Shown here piece by piece: positions 1 through 7,082 of a stretch of DNA of 7,711 nt. Both the position numbers and the translations under genes were made by a program. The notes below the pieces were generated by a model. It did not search any database. It was not told the origin of the DNA and saw only the letters and a list, made by a program, of their open reading frames with translations. The stretch comes from an uncultured Bacteroidota bacterium (lineage in GTDB: Bacteria > Bacteroidota > Bacteroidia > Chitinophagales > Chitinophagaceae): the NCBI GenBank assembly GCA_903906615.1, contig CAIVKT010000087.1, forward strand, positions 1 through 7,711. Direction: 5' to 3'. Numbering within the stretch: the stretch's first letter is position 1; each line of letters starts with the position of its first letter.

Positions 1-3000
1 AATGCTTCTACAGGTTGTTCTATAGCCATGCTGGGTAGCGCTGCAGAAGTGATCAACCCATTGCCTACTGTATATAATGTAACCGGCGGCGGTTCATTCT
101 GTATAGGCGGCACAGGCGTTCACGTCGGTTTGGCTGCTACAAATTCAGGTATCAATTATCAATTATTCAATGGCGCCGCTGTGGGTACTCCTGCGTCTGG
201 TACAGGTGCGTCTTTAGACTTCGGCCTTGAGACAGTGACCGGCACCTATACTGTAGTGGCTACAAATGCTGCTACTACCTGTACGGCTGCAATGGCAGGC
301 AATGCCATAGTGACTACCACTCCTTTACCTACTGCGTATACCGTGAGTGTAACAGGTTCAGGCGCATATTGCGCAGGGTCTGCTGCCCCGCACGCCATAC
401 TCAGCAGTTCTAATACAGGCATCAGCTATCAATTGCTTCGTGGCACAACTACAGTTGGCAGCCCTCTTCCTGGTACTAACCTGGCTTTGGACTTCGGCGC
501 ACAAGCTACCGCAGGTACTTACACCGTTGTGGCTACAAATACTACTACAGGCTGCACCAATAATATGACGGGCAGCGCTACTGTCGTAGTTAATCCATTG
601 CCCGCAGTATATAATGTAACCGGTGGTGGCAGCTATTGCGCTACCACTACAGGCGTGCATGTGGGACTTAACAACTCTGCTTCAGGTATCAACTACCAGC
701 TTTATAATGGCGCAGCCCTTGCAGGCGGCGCTGTAGCAGGCTCAGGCACTACGCTTGACCTCGGTGTGGAAACGGCAGCAGGTGCATATACTGTTATTGC
801 TATCAATCCTTTGACATCGTGTACCGTTAATATGTTTGGCAACGCTGTTGTTTCTGTTAACGCATTACCTGCTGTTTTCGCATTGACGGGTGGTGGTAAC
901 TACTGCTCCGGCGGCACAGGCGTTCACATTGGCGTGGGTGGTTCTGTCCTGGGTACTAACTATCAATTATACAGAGGCGGTACTACTGCTGTAGGCGCTC
1001 CGCTTGCAGGTATAGGATCTGCGCTCGACTTTGGTTTACAGACAACAGCCGGTACATATACAATAGTAGCTACTAATGCTACTACGGGCTGTAGTGCAAA
1101 TATGACCGGCGCTACAGCGGTAAACGTAGTCAGCCTTCCTACAATACATAATGTAACCGGATCAGGCAGCTATTGCCCCGGCGCTTCAGGCCGCCATGTG
1201 AATATTGATGGTTCAGACATAGGCATCAGCTACCAGTTATATAGCGGTTCTACTGCTGTTTCAGGCGCTGTACTCAGCGGCACAGGTGCTTCACTTGATT
1301 TCGGGTCGCAAACTGCAGGTTCATATACAATAATAGGTACCAGCACACTTAGTGGCTGCACTAATAATATGGCAGGTATCGCTACGATCACTATTGCCCC
1401 GTTGCCTACTGTCTATACAGTAACAGGCGGTGGCAACTATTGCCCCGGTACTACAGGAGTTCATGTGGGCCTGAATGGTTCTAATACAGGTATAAACTAC
1501 CAATTGGTTACCGGTGGTTCAGGTATCGGCGCTGCCCGCCCCGGTACAGGCTTAGCTATAGATTTCGGTTTGATCAGTACTACCGGCGTATATACTATAG
1601 TAGCTACAAATGCTACTACTACCTGTAATGATAATATGGCCGGAAGCGTTACGGTAAGTGTAAACCCATTACCTGCAAGCCATACGGTGACCGGTGGCGG
1701 TAACTTCTGCGCGGGCAGCACAGGAGTAGACGTTGGCCTCGACGGTTCAACCGTTGGTACTAACTACCAGCTCTTTAACGGCTCCTCAACTGTAGGCACC
1801 ATAGTGGCAGGGACAGGATCAGCCCTTGATTTTGGAATACAAAATACAGCAGGTACCTATACGGTTGTTGCCAACAATGTATCAACAACCTGTAACGGTA
1901 ACATGGCAGGCGCTGCTACAATAGTGGTCAATCCACTTCCTGATACTTTCTCGATAACAGGTGGCGGCACTTATTGCACAGGCACTACAGGCGCTGATAT
2001 CGGCCTTACAGGCTCTGTGACCGGTATTAGCTACCAGTTATATAATGGCACTGCTGCCACAGGCAGTGCAGTTGCCGGCACAGGATCAAATATTGACTTT
2101 GGCCCGCAAACAGCGGCAGGTAATTATACCGTAGTGGCTACCAATGTATCTTCTTTATGTACTAATAACATGCCGGGCAGCACCAACGTTACTATTGGTG
2201 CATTACCGCTTACTTACACAGTAGGCGGCGGTGGCAGCTTATGTGCCGGCGGCACAGGTGTTCCGGTGACATTGGCCGGTTCTAATACTGGTGTTACTTA
2301 TCAATTATACAAGAGCGGCAGCCCTATAGGCACAGCAATGGCAGGCACAGGGTCTGCAATAAACTTTGGCGCGCAAACATTATCAGGTGGCTATACTGTT
2401 ATGGCAACTGATAACACTACGCATTGTGTAAACAACATGACCGGCACTGCAACTGTAGCTGTAAATCCATTGCCTGTAGTACATACAGTAGGCAGCGTGG
2501 GTAGCACTTATTGCGTTGGCGGCCCAGGTGTTGATATTACACTTAACGGATCTGAAGTAGGTGTGAGCTACCAGCTATTACATGGTACTACGGTAGTAGG
2601 TACGCAGTTAGGCACAGGCGCACCGCTTGATTTCGGTTACCTGCTGGCTACAGGCCCTTATACTGTTACTGCTGTTAATTCTTCTACAGGATGTACCAAT
2701 AACATGGCAGGTTCGGTTGCTATCGCGGTTACTCCATTGCCTACTGTTTATACAGTAACCGGCGGTGGTAACTATTGCAGCGGCGGCACAGGCAGTCATG
2801 TTGACCTTAGCGGTTCAGCAACAGGTGTTTCTTATCAACTTCTATATGCAGGCACGCCGGTTGGCAGCCCTGTTGCGGGTACAGGTTCTTCAATAGACTT
2901 TGGCGCCTATACGGGCAGTGGTGCATATACAGTAGTTGCTACTAATACCTTTACAACATGTACCAACAATATGTCGGGTACTGCTACTATTGGTATCAGC

Positions 3001-4887
3001 CCATTACCATCTCTTTATGCTGTTACCGGCGGCGGTAACTACTGTGCGGGTGGTACAGGCTCACCGGTTAATCTCGGTGGTTCCAACACAGGTATCAGCT
3101 ACCAACTGTTCAGGGGTTCCACATCAGTTGGCGCTCCGGTTTCTGGTACCGGTTCAGTTATAAGCTTCGGTTTACAAACTGTTCCTGCTACCTATACTAT
3201 AGTAGCTACCAATACTTCCACAGGTTGTACCAACAATATGATCGGTAGCGTAGCTGTAGGCATTAATCCTGCGCCTACTGCTTATACATTAACAGGTGGC
3301 GGTAATTATTGCGCAGGCGCTGCAGGTGTTCATATAGGTATCACAGGCTCGCATACAGGAGTTACTTACCAGGTGTATGACGGTACTTCGGCTGTTGGCT
3401 CTATAGGTTTTGGTTCAGGCTCTGCGCTTGACCTTGGTATTTATTCTGTTGCAGGCACTTATACCGTTATCGCTACAGATGGCACAACGATGTGTACTGC
3501 AAACATGTCCGGTACTGCAACAGTGAGCATTGATCCGCTTCCTGCTGTATTCACAGTAACAGGTGGTGGCAGCTACTGTGCTGCCGGTGCGGGTGTGCAT
3601 ATCGGATTGAACGGTTCTGTCAGCGGTACTAATTACCAGTTATTTAATGGCTTTACTTCTACGGGCAGTGCAGTACCCGGCGCAGGAGGCATCCTTGACC
3701 TGGGTGCGCAAACGGCGGCAGGTACTTATACAGTAGTAGCCATAAGCGGTGCAGGTTGCACCAGCAACATGACCGGAAGCGCTACAGTTGTTGTTAACCC
3801 TAATGTGAACCCCATCGTACATATTACTTCACCATCAGGCGATACTGTTTGTTCCGGCGACTTTATCACCTTTAGCACTGTTACCGTGAATGGTGGTTCA
3901 GCTCCAACCTATCAATGGTCTGTGAATGGTGTTAACGCAGGCACCAACAGCACTTACGGTTATATCCCTTCTAATGGTGATGTGATCAGCGTGCAGCTCA
4001 CCAGCGATGCGGCATGTGCTTCACCTGCTGTTGTAAATAATGCACAAACCATCTATGTGAATACAAAGGCGCTGCCTTTGGTGAGCATTACATCGTCTCC
4101 GGGCAATGAAGTATGTTCAGGTAACTCTGTTACCTTCTCCGCTACTTCTTCCTATGGCGGCAATGCGCCGGTATATAGCTGGTTTAAAGGTGGTATCAAC
4201 GTTAGCTCCGGTCCAACCTTCACTTACAACCCGCTGAACGGTGATAATATATACTGCGTACTCACCAGCGATTATGGTTGCCGTCTTGCCAACACAGCGT
4301 CAAGCAATCATGAGAGCATGATCGTTGATGTACCAACAACACCTACAGTTACCATCACAACGATACCCGGTGGCAATATTACCCCCGGCGAGGTGGTGAC
4401 CATAGAGGCTACCGTTACCAATGGTATCTCGTCACCTTCGTTCCAGTGGTATGTTAATGGTGTTGCCGTAACAGGCGCCACATCGCCTGTACTTACACGT
4501 ACTTTCTCCAATATGGATTCTGTAAGCTGCGAAGTAACTACTACCGGTGGTTGCGCAGGCATCACGGGTTCCGGTTCTGTAACCATCCATATTGCTAATG
4601 TAGGTGTAACACAGGTGGCAGCAGCTACAGGTGATATACAATTAGTGCCTAACCCGAACAAGGGTACCTTCACAGTTAAAGGCTCACTGGCTGCAGCTTC
4701 AAACGAAGAAGTGACCATTGAAGTAACTGATATGATAGGCAAAGTGTTATACACCGGCAAAGCAGTGACACATAACGGTGAGATCAACGAAAAGATACAG
4801 CTCAATAACCTCGCTAATGGTATGTATATCCTCAGCGTACATGCAGACACAGAAAATAAAGTGTTCCACATGGTTATCGAACAGTAA
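1..4887 (+). CDS. Giant Ig-like repeat surface protein with T9SS type A sorting domain (5' end missing)
   Basis: The reading frame is open from base 1, and its first 22 residues match the tail of a repeat. The gene therefore begins left of the window; the ATG at 28 is an internal Met of the conserved C-x3-M motif, not a start. The 1628 visible residues comprise 14 complete repeats of about 89 residues (residues 23-1267), three different Ig-like domains with a core Trp (about 1270-1534), and a C-terminal domain (about 1545-1628) with the PNPNKGTF motif and a GMYILSV strand typical of T9SS type A sorting signals. In that family the C-terminal domain directs export across the outer membrane and is removed during cell-surface attachment or release. 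The repeats are rich in Gly, Thr, Ala, Ser and Val and very low in charge, as in extracellular stalks or adhesins. Ligand and exact role cannot be read from the sequence. A hairpin terminator follows the TAA stop. Certain as a gene; adhesion is inference. Confidence 0.95.
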   Translation, partial: NASTGCSIAMLGSAAEVINPLPTVYNVTGGGSFCIGGTGVHVGLAATNSGINYQLFNGAAVGTPASGTGASLDFGLETVTGTYTVVATNAATTCTAAMAGNAIVTTTPLPTAYTVSVTGSGAYCAGSAAPHAILSSSNTGISYQLLRGTTTVGSPLPGTNLALDFGAQATAGTYTVVATNTTTGCTNNMTGSATVVVNPLPAVYNVTGGGSYCATTTGVHVGLNNSASGINYQLYNGAALAGGAVAGSGTTLDLGVETAAGAYTVIAINPLTSCTVNMFGNAVVSVNALPAVFALTGGGNYCSGGTGVHIGVGGSVLGTNYQLYRGGTTAVGAPLAGIGSALDFGLQTTAGTYTIVATNATTGCSANMTGATAVNVVSLPTIHNVTGSGSYCPGASGRHVNIDGSDIGISYQLYSGSTAVSGAVLSGTGASLDFGSQTAGSYTIIGTSTLSGCTNNMAGIATITIAPLPTVYTVTGGGNYCPGTTGVHVGLNGSNTGINYQLVTGGSGIGAARPGTGLAIDFGLISTTGVYTIVATNATTTCNDNMAGSVTVSVNPLPASHTVTGGGNFCAGSTGVDVGLDGSTVGTNYQLFNGSSTVGTIVAGTGSALDFGIQNTAGTYTVVANNVSTTCNGNMAGAATIVVNPLPDTFSITGGGTYCTGTTGADIGLTGSVTGISYQLYNGTAATGSAVAGTGSNIDFGPQTAAGNYTVVATNVSSLCTNNMPGSTNVTIGALPLTYTVGGGGSLCAGGTGVPVTLAGSNTGVTYQLYKSGSPIGTAMAGTGSAINFGAQTLSGGYTVMATDNTTHCVNNMTGTATVAVNPLPVVHTVGSVGSTYCVGGPGVDITLNGSEVGVSYQLLHGTTVVGTQLGTGAPLDFGYLLATGPYTVTAVNSSTGCTNNMAGSVAIAVTPLPTVYTVTGGGNYCSGGTGSHVDLSGSATGVSYQLLYAGTPVGSPVAGTGSSIDFGAYTGSGAYTVVATNTFTTCTNNMSGTATIGISPLPSLYAVTGGGNYCAGGTGSPVNLGGSNTGISYQLFRGSTSVGAPVSGTGSVISFGLQTVPATYTIVATNTSTGCTNNMIGSVAVGINPAPTAYTLTGGGNYCAGAAGVHIGITGSHTGVTYQVYDGTSAVGSIGFGSGSALDLGIYSVAGTYTVIATDGTTMCTANMSGTATVSIDPLPAVFTVTGGGSYCAAGAGVHIGLNGSVSGTNYQLFNGFTSTGSAVPGAGGILDLGAQTAAGTYTVVAISGAGCTSNMTGSATVVVNPNVNPIVHITSPSGDTVCSGDFITFSTVTVNGGSAPTYQWSVNGVNAGTNSTYGYIPSNGDVISVQLTSDAACASPAVVNNAQTIYVNTKALPLVSITSSPGNEVCSGNSVTFSATSSYGGNAPVYSWFKGGINVSSGPTFTYNPLNGDNIYCVLTSDYGCRLANTASSNHESMIVDVPTTPTVTITTIPGGNITPGEVVTIEATVTNGISSPSFQWYVNGVAVTGATSPVLTRTFSNMDSVSCEVTTTGGCAGITGSGSVTIHIANVGVTQVAAATGDIQLVPNPNKGTFTVKGSLAAASNEEVTIEVTDMIGKVLYTGKAVTHNGEINEKIQLNNLANGMYILSVHADTENKVFHMVIEQ
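67..3801 (+). repeat. Array of 14 complete ~89-residue Ig-like protein repeats
   Basis: Repeat starts, taken just after the proline linker (usually PLP), lie at 67, 331, 604, 871, 1141, 1408, 1675, 1942, 2209, 2476, 2743, 3010, 3277 and 3544. The period is 267 bases in most cases, with steps of 264, 273 and 270 among the first repeats and 258 in the last. Bases 1-66 are the end of a further copy. Each unit reads roughly: TVTGGG-x-YC, a GTG-V-x-V-x-L segment, G-[IT]-x-YQL, a GTGS-x-LDFG turn, TYTVVATN, then C-x3-M-x-G and a beta strand into the next proline linker. One Cys pair per repeat, about 60 residues apart in repeat 1, is kept in all 14. The copies are in frame and similar as protein but differ at many synonymous positions, so they are old rather than fresh duplications. 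The alternating strand-and-turn pattern suggests a beta-sandwich fold; this is inferred. Confidence 0.95.
3808..4068 (+). other. Ig/PKD-like domain D1 of the surface protein
   Basis: This begins with NPIVHITSP, has the VCSG motif (Cys at residue 1284), a core Trp in YQWSVNG (residue 1306) and a second Cys at residue 1339 in TSDAAC. It is unrelated at motif level to the preceding 89-residue repeats, which lack Trp. The VCSGD-x-ITF to QW-x-VNG pattern is common in Ig-like domains close to the C-terminus of T9SS cargo proteins. Confidence 0.75.
4078..4338 (+). other. Ig/PKD-like domain D2 of the surface protein
   Basis: It follows an ALP linker and repeats the D1 pattern: VCSGN (Cys 1372), core Trp 1394 in YSWFKGG, and a TSDYGC ending (Cys 1427). 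It carries an additional Cys at residue 1419 (IYCVLTSD), giving three cysteines, so one is unpaired within the domain or pairs elsewhere. Confidence 0.75.
4342..4602 (+). other. Ig/PKD-like domain D3 of the surface protein
   Basis: It has the same overall pattern, with core Trp 1483 in FQWYVNG. The early VCSG motif is replaced by ITPGE, so the first Cys is lost. The two remaining cysteines, residues 1510 and 1518, are only eight positions apart (SCEVTTTGGC). This domain leads into a short linker before the sorting domain. Confidence 0.75.
4633..4884 (+). other. T9SS type A C-terminal sorting domain
   Basis: The segment DIQLVPNPNKGTF opens the domain, and the PNPNKG turn is the hallmark of Por/T9SS C-terminal sorting domains. 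It continues with VTIEVTDMIGKVLY, then the NLANGMYILSV strand, and ends with a hydrophobic strand (VFHMVIEQ). Its length of about 84 residues is usual. In known systems this domain is recognised at the outer membrane and cleaved by the PorU sortase. The nature of the released or anchored product is not visible here. Confidence 0.9.
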
Positions 4888-4915
4888 TTTTTAGTAGTAA
4901 GGAATATTTAACATG

Positions 4916-4951
4916 CAGTGGGTAGTTAGCGCTACCCACTGTTTGTTTATT
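4916..4951 (+). terminator. Rho-independent-type terminator after the surface protein gene
   Basis: A perfect 10-bp stem (CAGTGGGTAG at 4916-4925 pairing with CTACCCACTG at 4932-4941) encloses the 6-base loop TTAGCG, and a T-rich run TTTGTTTATT follows directly. It begins 29 bases after the stop codon of the repeat protein and separates that gene from the cytochrome gene. Confidence 0.85.
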
Positions 4952-4975
4952 AATGGGGCTAACCCTTTACCTTTG
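4942..4975 (+). promoter_or_regulatory. Bacteroidota-type promoter of the cytochrome gene
   Basis: TACCTTTG at 4968-4975 fits the -7 consensus TAnnTTTG exactly. A TTTG at 4942-4945 lies 22 bases upstream and could serve as the -33 element; the usual gap is about 19-21, so this part is weaker. Transcription would start near 4980-4983, leaving a leader of under 10 bases before the ATG at 4990. The -33 candidate coincides with the T-tract of the preceding terminator. Confidence 0.65.
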
Positions 4976-4989
4976 TCTAAATTTCACTG

Positions 4990-5298
4990 ATGAAGAAGAT
5001 ATATATCAGCATCGCTATAGCAGCCTCTGTATCCGTTTTGGCTGCCTGCCACAAAAAAGGTTATCCCACGGCCACCAAAGATGCTGCGCCTGCTGTTGTA
5101 TATACCCCGGCACAATTAGCAGAGGGAGAGAAAATATATAATGACAACTGCGGGAAATGCCACGAACTGCATGAGGCTTCGGAATTCACCGCACATAAAT
5201 GGGGAAAGATAATTCCGGAAATGGCAGAGAAGGCTGAACTGCAAAAAAATAAAACAGACTTGCTTACCGCATGGGTGTATGCCCATGCTAAAAATTAA
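4990..5298 (+). CDS. Small lipoprotein cytochrome c
   Basis: A 102-residue protein. Residues 1-20 are a lipoprotein signal peptide: Lys-Lys, a hydrophobic stretch (IYISIAIAASVSV), then the lipobox LAAC with the lipidated Cys at 20. A class I-like c-type heme site follows, C54-G-K-C57-H58, preceded by an amphipathic helix (LAEGEKIYNDN). Met78 in IIPEMAEKAEL is the likely sixth heme-iron ligand, and the LLTAWVYAHAK tail resembles the final helix of small cytochromes c. The product should be a monoheme electron carrier tethered to a membrane and facing the periplasm; its electron donor and acceptor are unknown. The ATG at 4990 is chosen because it gives a complete signal peptide and follows the -7 box. 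It lies 73 bases upstream of bshA, with no visible terminator between. The family is secure, the physiological partner is not. Confidence 0.9.
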   Translation: MKKIYISIAIAASVSVLAACHKKGYPTATKDAAPAVVYTPAQLAEGEKIYNDNCGKCHELHEASEFTAHKWGKIIPEMAEKAELQKNKTDLLTAWVYAHAKN

Positions 5299-5352
5299 AG
5301 ACAATATTGTTTATAGTGATAAGCCTATTGGTACACATTGACCGGATAAGCT

Positions 5353-5360
5353 GATATTTG
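5353..5360 (+). promoter_or_regulatory. Possible -7 element upstream of bshA
   Basis: GATATTTG matches TAnnTTTG at seven of eight positions (G for the first T) and lies 11 bases before the bshA start. A TTG at 5328-5330, 22 bases upstream, is a weak -33 candidate. bshA might instead be read through from the cytochrome gene, as no terminator separates them. Confidence 0.35.
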
Positions 5361-5371
5361 CCACCTGATCC

Positions 5372-6514
5372 ATGAACATGAAAATAGGTATAGTATGTTA
5401 TCCCACGTTTGGCGGCAGCGGAGTGCTTGCAACAGAGCTGGGTATGGCCCTTTCTGATAAAGGCTACGAGGTACACTTCATTACGTATGAGCAGCCGGTA
5501 CGGCTCACACAGTCGTTTCACCCCAACATTTACTTCCACGAAGTAAAAGTGCCTACTTATCCGTTGTTTGATTTTCCGCCGTATGAAACGGCCCTGGCCA
5601 GCGCAATGGTGAATGTGATCCTGAACCAGAACCTGGATATACTGCACCTGCACTACGCCATACCCCATGCTTCTGCAGCCTACTTTGCCCGCCAGATTCT
5701 CAAAAAATCGGGTAGGGATATACCGTTTATCACAACGTTGCATGGTACTGATATTACCCTAGTAGGCAGGGATACCACCTATGCACCGGTAGTTACATTT
5801 TCCATCAACGAGTCTGACGCTATCACTGCTGTTTCAGATAACCTGCGTGAAGAAACTTTGCGCTTTTTTAATATAGAAAAAGAGATCACCGTTATTCCGA
5901 ACTTTGTGGATATTAAACGATTTCACCAGACGGATAAAGACCATTTCAAGCAAATGCTCGCTCCCGATAATGAACGGATATTAGTACACGTATCCAACTT
6001 CAGGGCTGTGAAAAGGGTGAAGGATGTGATCAGGATATTTGAAAAGATAAAGAAAGAGATACCATCCAAATTATTGATGATCGGGGATGGCCCCGACAGG
6101 CAAAACGCGGAAGACCTGGCCCGCGAAATGGGCATATATAATGATGTGCGCTTCCTGGGCAAGCAGGAGCAGATCAGCGAAATATTAAGTATCGCAGACC
6201 TCTTTATACTTCCTTCCCAAACAGAAAGCTTTGGTCTTTCTGCCTTGGAGGCAATGGCTTGTAATGTGCCGCTGATCTCTACAAACGCGGGTGGCCTGCC
6301 GGAGATCAATATAGAAGGCAAGACAGGCTTCCTGAGCGATGTGGGTGATATAGAGTCAATGGCAAAGAATGCGATCTACATACTGAGTGATGATGAACGA
6401 CTGGCCAAATTCAAAACTGCGGCCATAGCGCAGGCGCGCAGGTTTGAGAAGCAGCATATCATACCGCAATACGAAAAGCTCTACAGCGATGTGATCAAAG
6501 CATACAGGTCATAG
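5372..6514 (+). CDS. bshA: N-acetyl-alpha-D-glucosaminyl L-malate synthase (bacillithiol biosynthesis)
   Basis: This 380-residue GT4-family glycosyltransferase joins GlcNAc from UDP-GlcNAc to L-malate, the first step of bacillithiol synthesis in the cytoplasm. It follows the Bacillus subtilis BshA pattern as I recall it along the whole length (about 377 residues there). Visible features are the N-terminal KIGIVCYPTFGGSG glycine loop (residues 4-17), HPNIYFHEV (50-58), LHLHYAIPHA (91-100), HGTDIT (124-129), HVSNFRAVKR (206-215), GDGP (238-241), the GT4 E-x7-E motif E285/E293 in ESFGLSALE, and the NAGGLPEI loop (305-312). An in-frame TGA at 5366-5368 just upstream makes the ATG at 5372 the first possible start; the ATG at 5378 (third residue) is an alternative. 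bshB and bshC, needed for the later steps, are not in the window. Confidence 0.95.
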   Translation: MNMKIGIVCYPTFGGSGVLATELGMALSDKGYEVHFITYEQPVRLTQSFHPNIYFHEVKVPTYPLFDFPPYETALASAMVNVILNQNLDILHLHYAIPHASAAYFARQILKKSGRDIPFITTLHGTDITLVGRDTTYAPVVTFSINESDAITAVSDNLREETLRFFNIEKEITVIPNFVDIKRFHQTDKDHFKQMLAPDNERILVHVSNFRAVKRVKDVIRIFEKIKKEIPSKLLMIGDGPDRQNAEDLAREMGIYNDVRFLGKQEQISEILSIADLFILPSQTESFGLSALEAMACNVPLISTNAGGLPEINIEGKTGFLSDVGDIESMAKNAIYILSDDERLAKFKTAAIAQARRFEKQHIIPQYEKLYSDVIKAYRS

Positions 6515-6540
6515 TTATGTGGACATTTTATTTATCCCAT

Positions 6541-6586
6541 TAAGTTTGTAGTTTTGTTGCAACAACATTTTCACCTTTTAAACTTG
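6541..6586 (+). promoter_or_regulatory. Promoter region of yajQ with two candidate -7 boxes
   Basis: TAAGTTTG at 6541-6548 fits TAnnTTTG exactly and would give a leader of roughly 35 bases, but no good -33 element precedes it. TAAACTTG at 6579-6586 has one mismatch; it has TTTG at 6553-6556 (gap 22) and TTG at 6557-6559 (gap 19) as -33 candidates, and would give an almost leaderless mRNA. The sequence alone does not decide between them. The region also contains a 12-bp palindrome. Confidence 0.45.
6554..6565. promoter_or_regulatory. Perfect 12-bp palindrome upstream of yajQ
   Basis: TTGTTGCAACAA is its own reverse complement and contains no loop, so it suits a dimeric DNA-binding protein better than an RNA hairpin. 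It lies 25 bases before the yajQ ATG. It would cover the start region of the upstream promoter candidate or the -33 element of the downstream one. An operator role is inference. Confidence 0.35.
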
Positions 6587-6590
6587 CACC

Positions 6591-7082
6591 ATGCCATCGT
6601 TTGATATTTCAAGTAAAGTAGACCTGCAGACATTAGATAACGCAGTGAACATTGCCAAAAAAGAAATTGACAACAGGTTTGATTTCAAAGGCACGCATGT
6701 ATCTTTTGAGCTGAACAAAAAAGACATGACCATAGCCATAGAAGTGGAGAGCGACATGAAGCTGCAACAACTGGAAGATGTGCTGCTCACAAAGGCTATG
6801 CGCCAGGGCCTGGAAGCTAAGTGCTTTGACATGAGCAAGGAGCATACCGCATCAGGCAAGTACGTAAGAAAAACTATTCCCATCAGGAATGGGATTGATA
6901 AAGAGAACGCAAAGAAAATAGTAAAGCTCATCAAAGACAGCGGCTCTAAGGTGCAGGCTGCTATCATGGACGACATCATACGTGTTACAGCCAAGAAGAT
7001 AGACGAACTACAGGCCGTGATACAACTTTGCCGTACATCAGACCTGGAACTGGCGCTACAGTTCGTGAATATGAAATCGTAA
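6591..7082 (+). CDS. yajQ: YajQ-family nucleotide-binding protein
   Basis: A 163-residue soluble cytoplasmic protein with the length and motifs of YajQ (UPF0234): N-terminal MPSFDI (1-6) leading into VDLQTLDNAV, RFDFKG (29-34), SFELN (38-42), KKIVKLIKDS (108-117), KVQA (120-123), RVTAKKIDELQAVI (131-144) and the C-terminal QFVN (157-160). The family has two ferredoxin-like halves. Some members, such as the Xanthomonas protein, bind cyclic di-GMP and act with a transcription factor; others have been described as nucleotide-binding or RNA-associated, so the ligand here is not established. The ATG at 6591 gives the canonical MPSFDI start. It lies 76 bases after bshA with its own promoter candidates, and its TAA stop is 13 bases from the end of the convergent peroxidase gene. 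Confidence 0.93.
   Translation: MPSFDISSKVDLQTLDNAVNIAKKEIDNRFDFKGTHVSFELNKKDMTIAIEVESDMKLQQLEDVLLTKAMRQGLEAKCFDMSKEHTASGKYVRKTIPIRNGIDKENAKKIVKLIKDSGSKVQAAIMDDIIRVTAKKIDELQAVIQLCRTSDLELALQFVNMKS

Noticed and set aside
28..30. ATG at 28 as the start of the repeat protein
   Set aside because: The frame is open upstream to base 1, and this Met is the conserved Met of the C-x3-M motif of a preceding repeat. No signal peptide follows it.
67..3801. CRISPR array or DNA-level tandem repeat
   Set aside because: The 267-base units have no short identical repeats with unique spacers. The periodicity comes from in-frame protein repeats with silent variation.
358..3822. Several minus-strand and one alternative plus-strand open frames inside the repeat array
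   Set aside because: They recur with the repeat period, have no recognisable domains and are shadows of the biased codon pattern of the real gene.
4308..4871. A 187-residue minus-strand open frame opposite the sorting domain
   Set aside because: It lies entirely antisense to the well-supported Ig-like and T9SS domains and resembles no family I know; it lacks a recognisable promoter.
5301..5310. Palindrome ACAATATTGT between the cytochrome gene and bshA
   Set aside because: It is short, AT-only in its centre and has no T-tract or clear promoter relation, so chance is a sufficient explanation.
5288..5743. A 151-residue minus-strand open frame overlapping the start of bshA
   Set aside because: It is antisense to strongly conserved BshA motifs and shows no family features.
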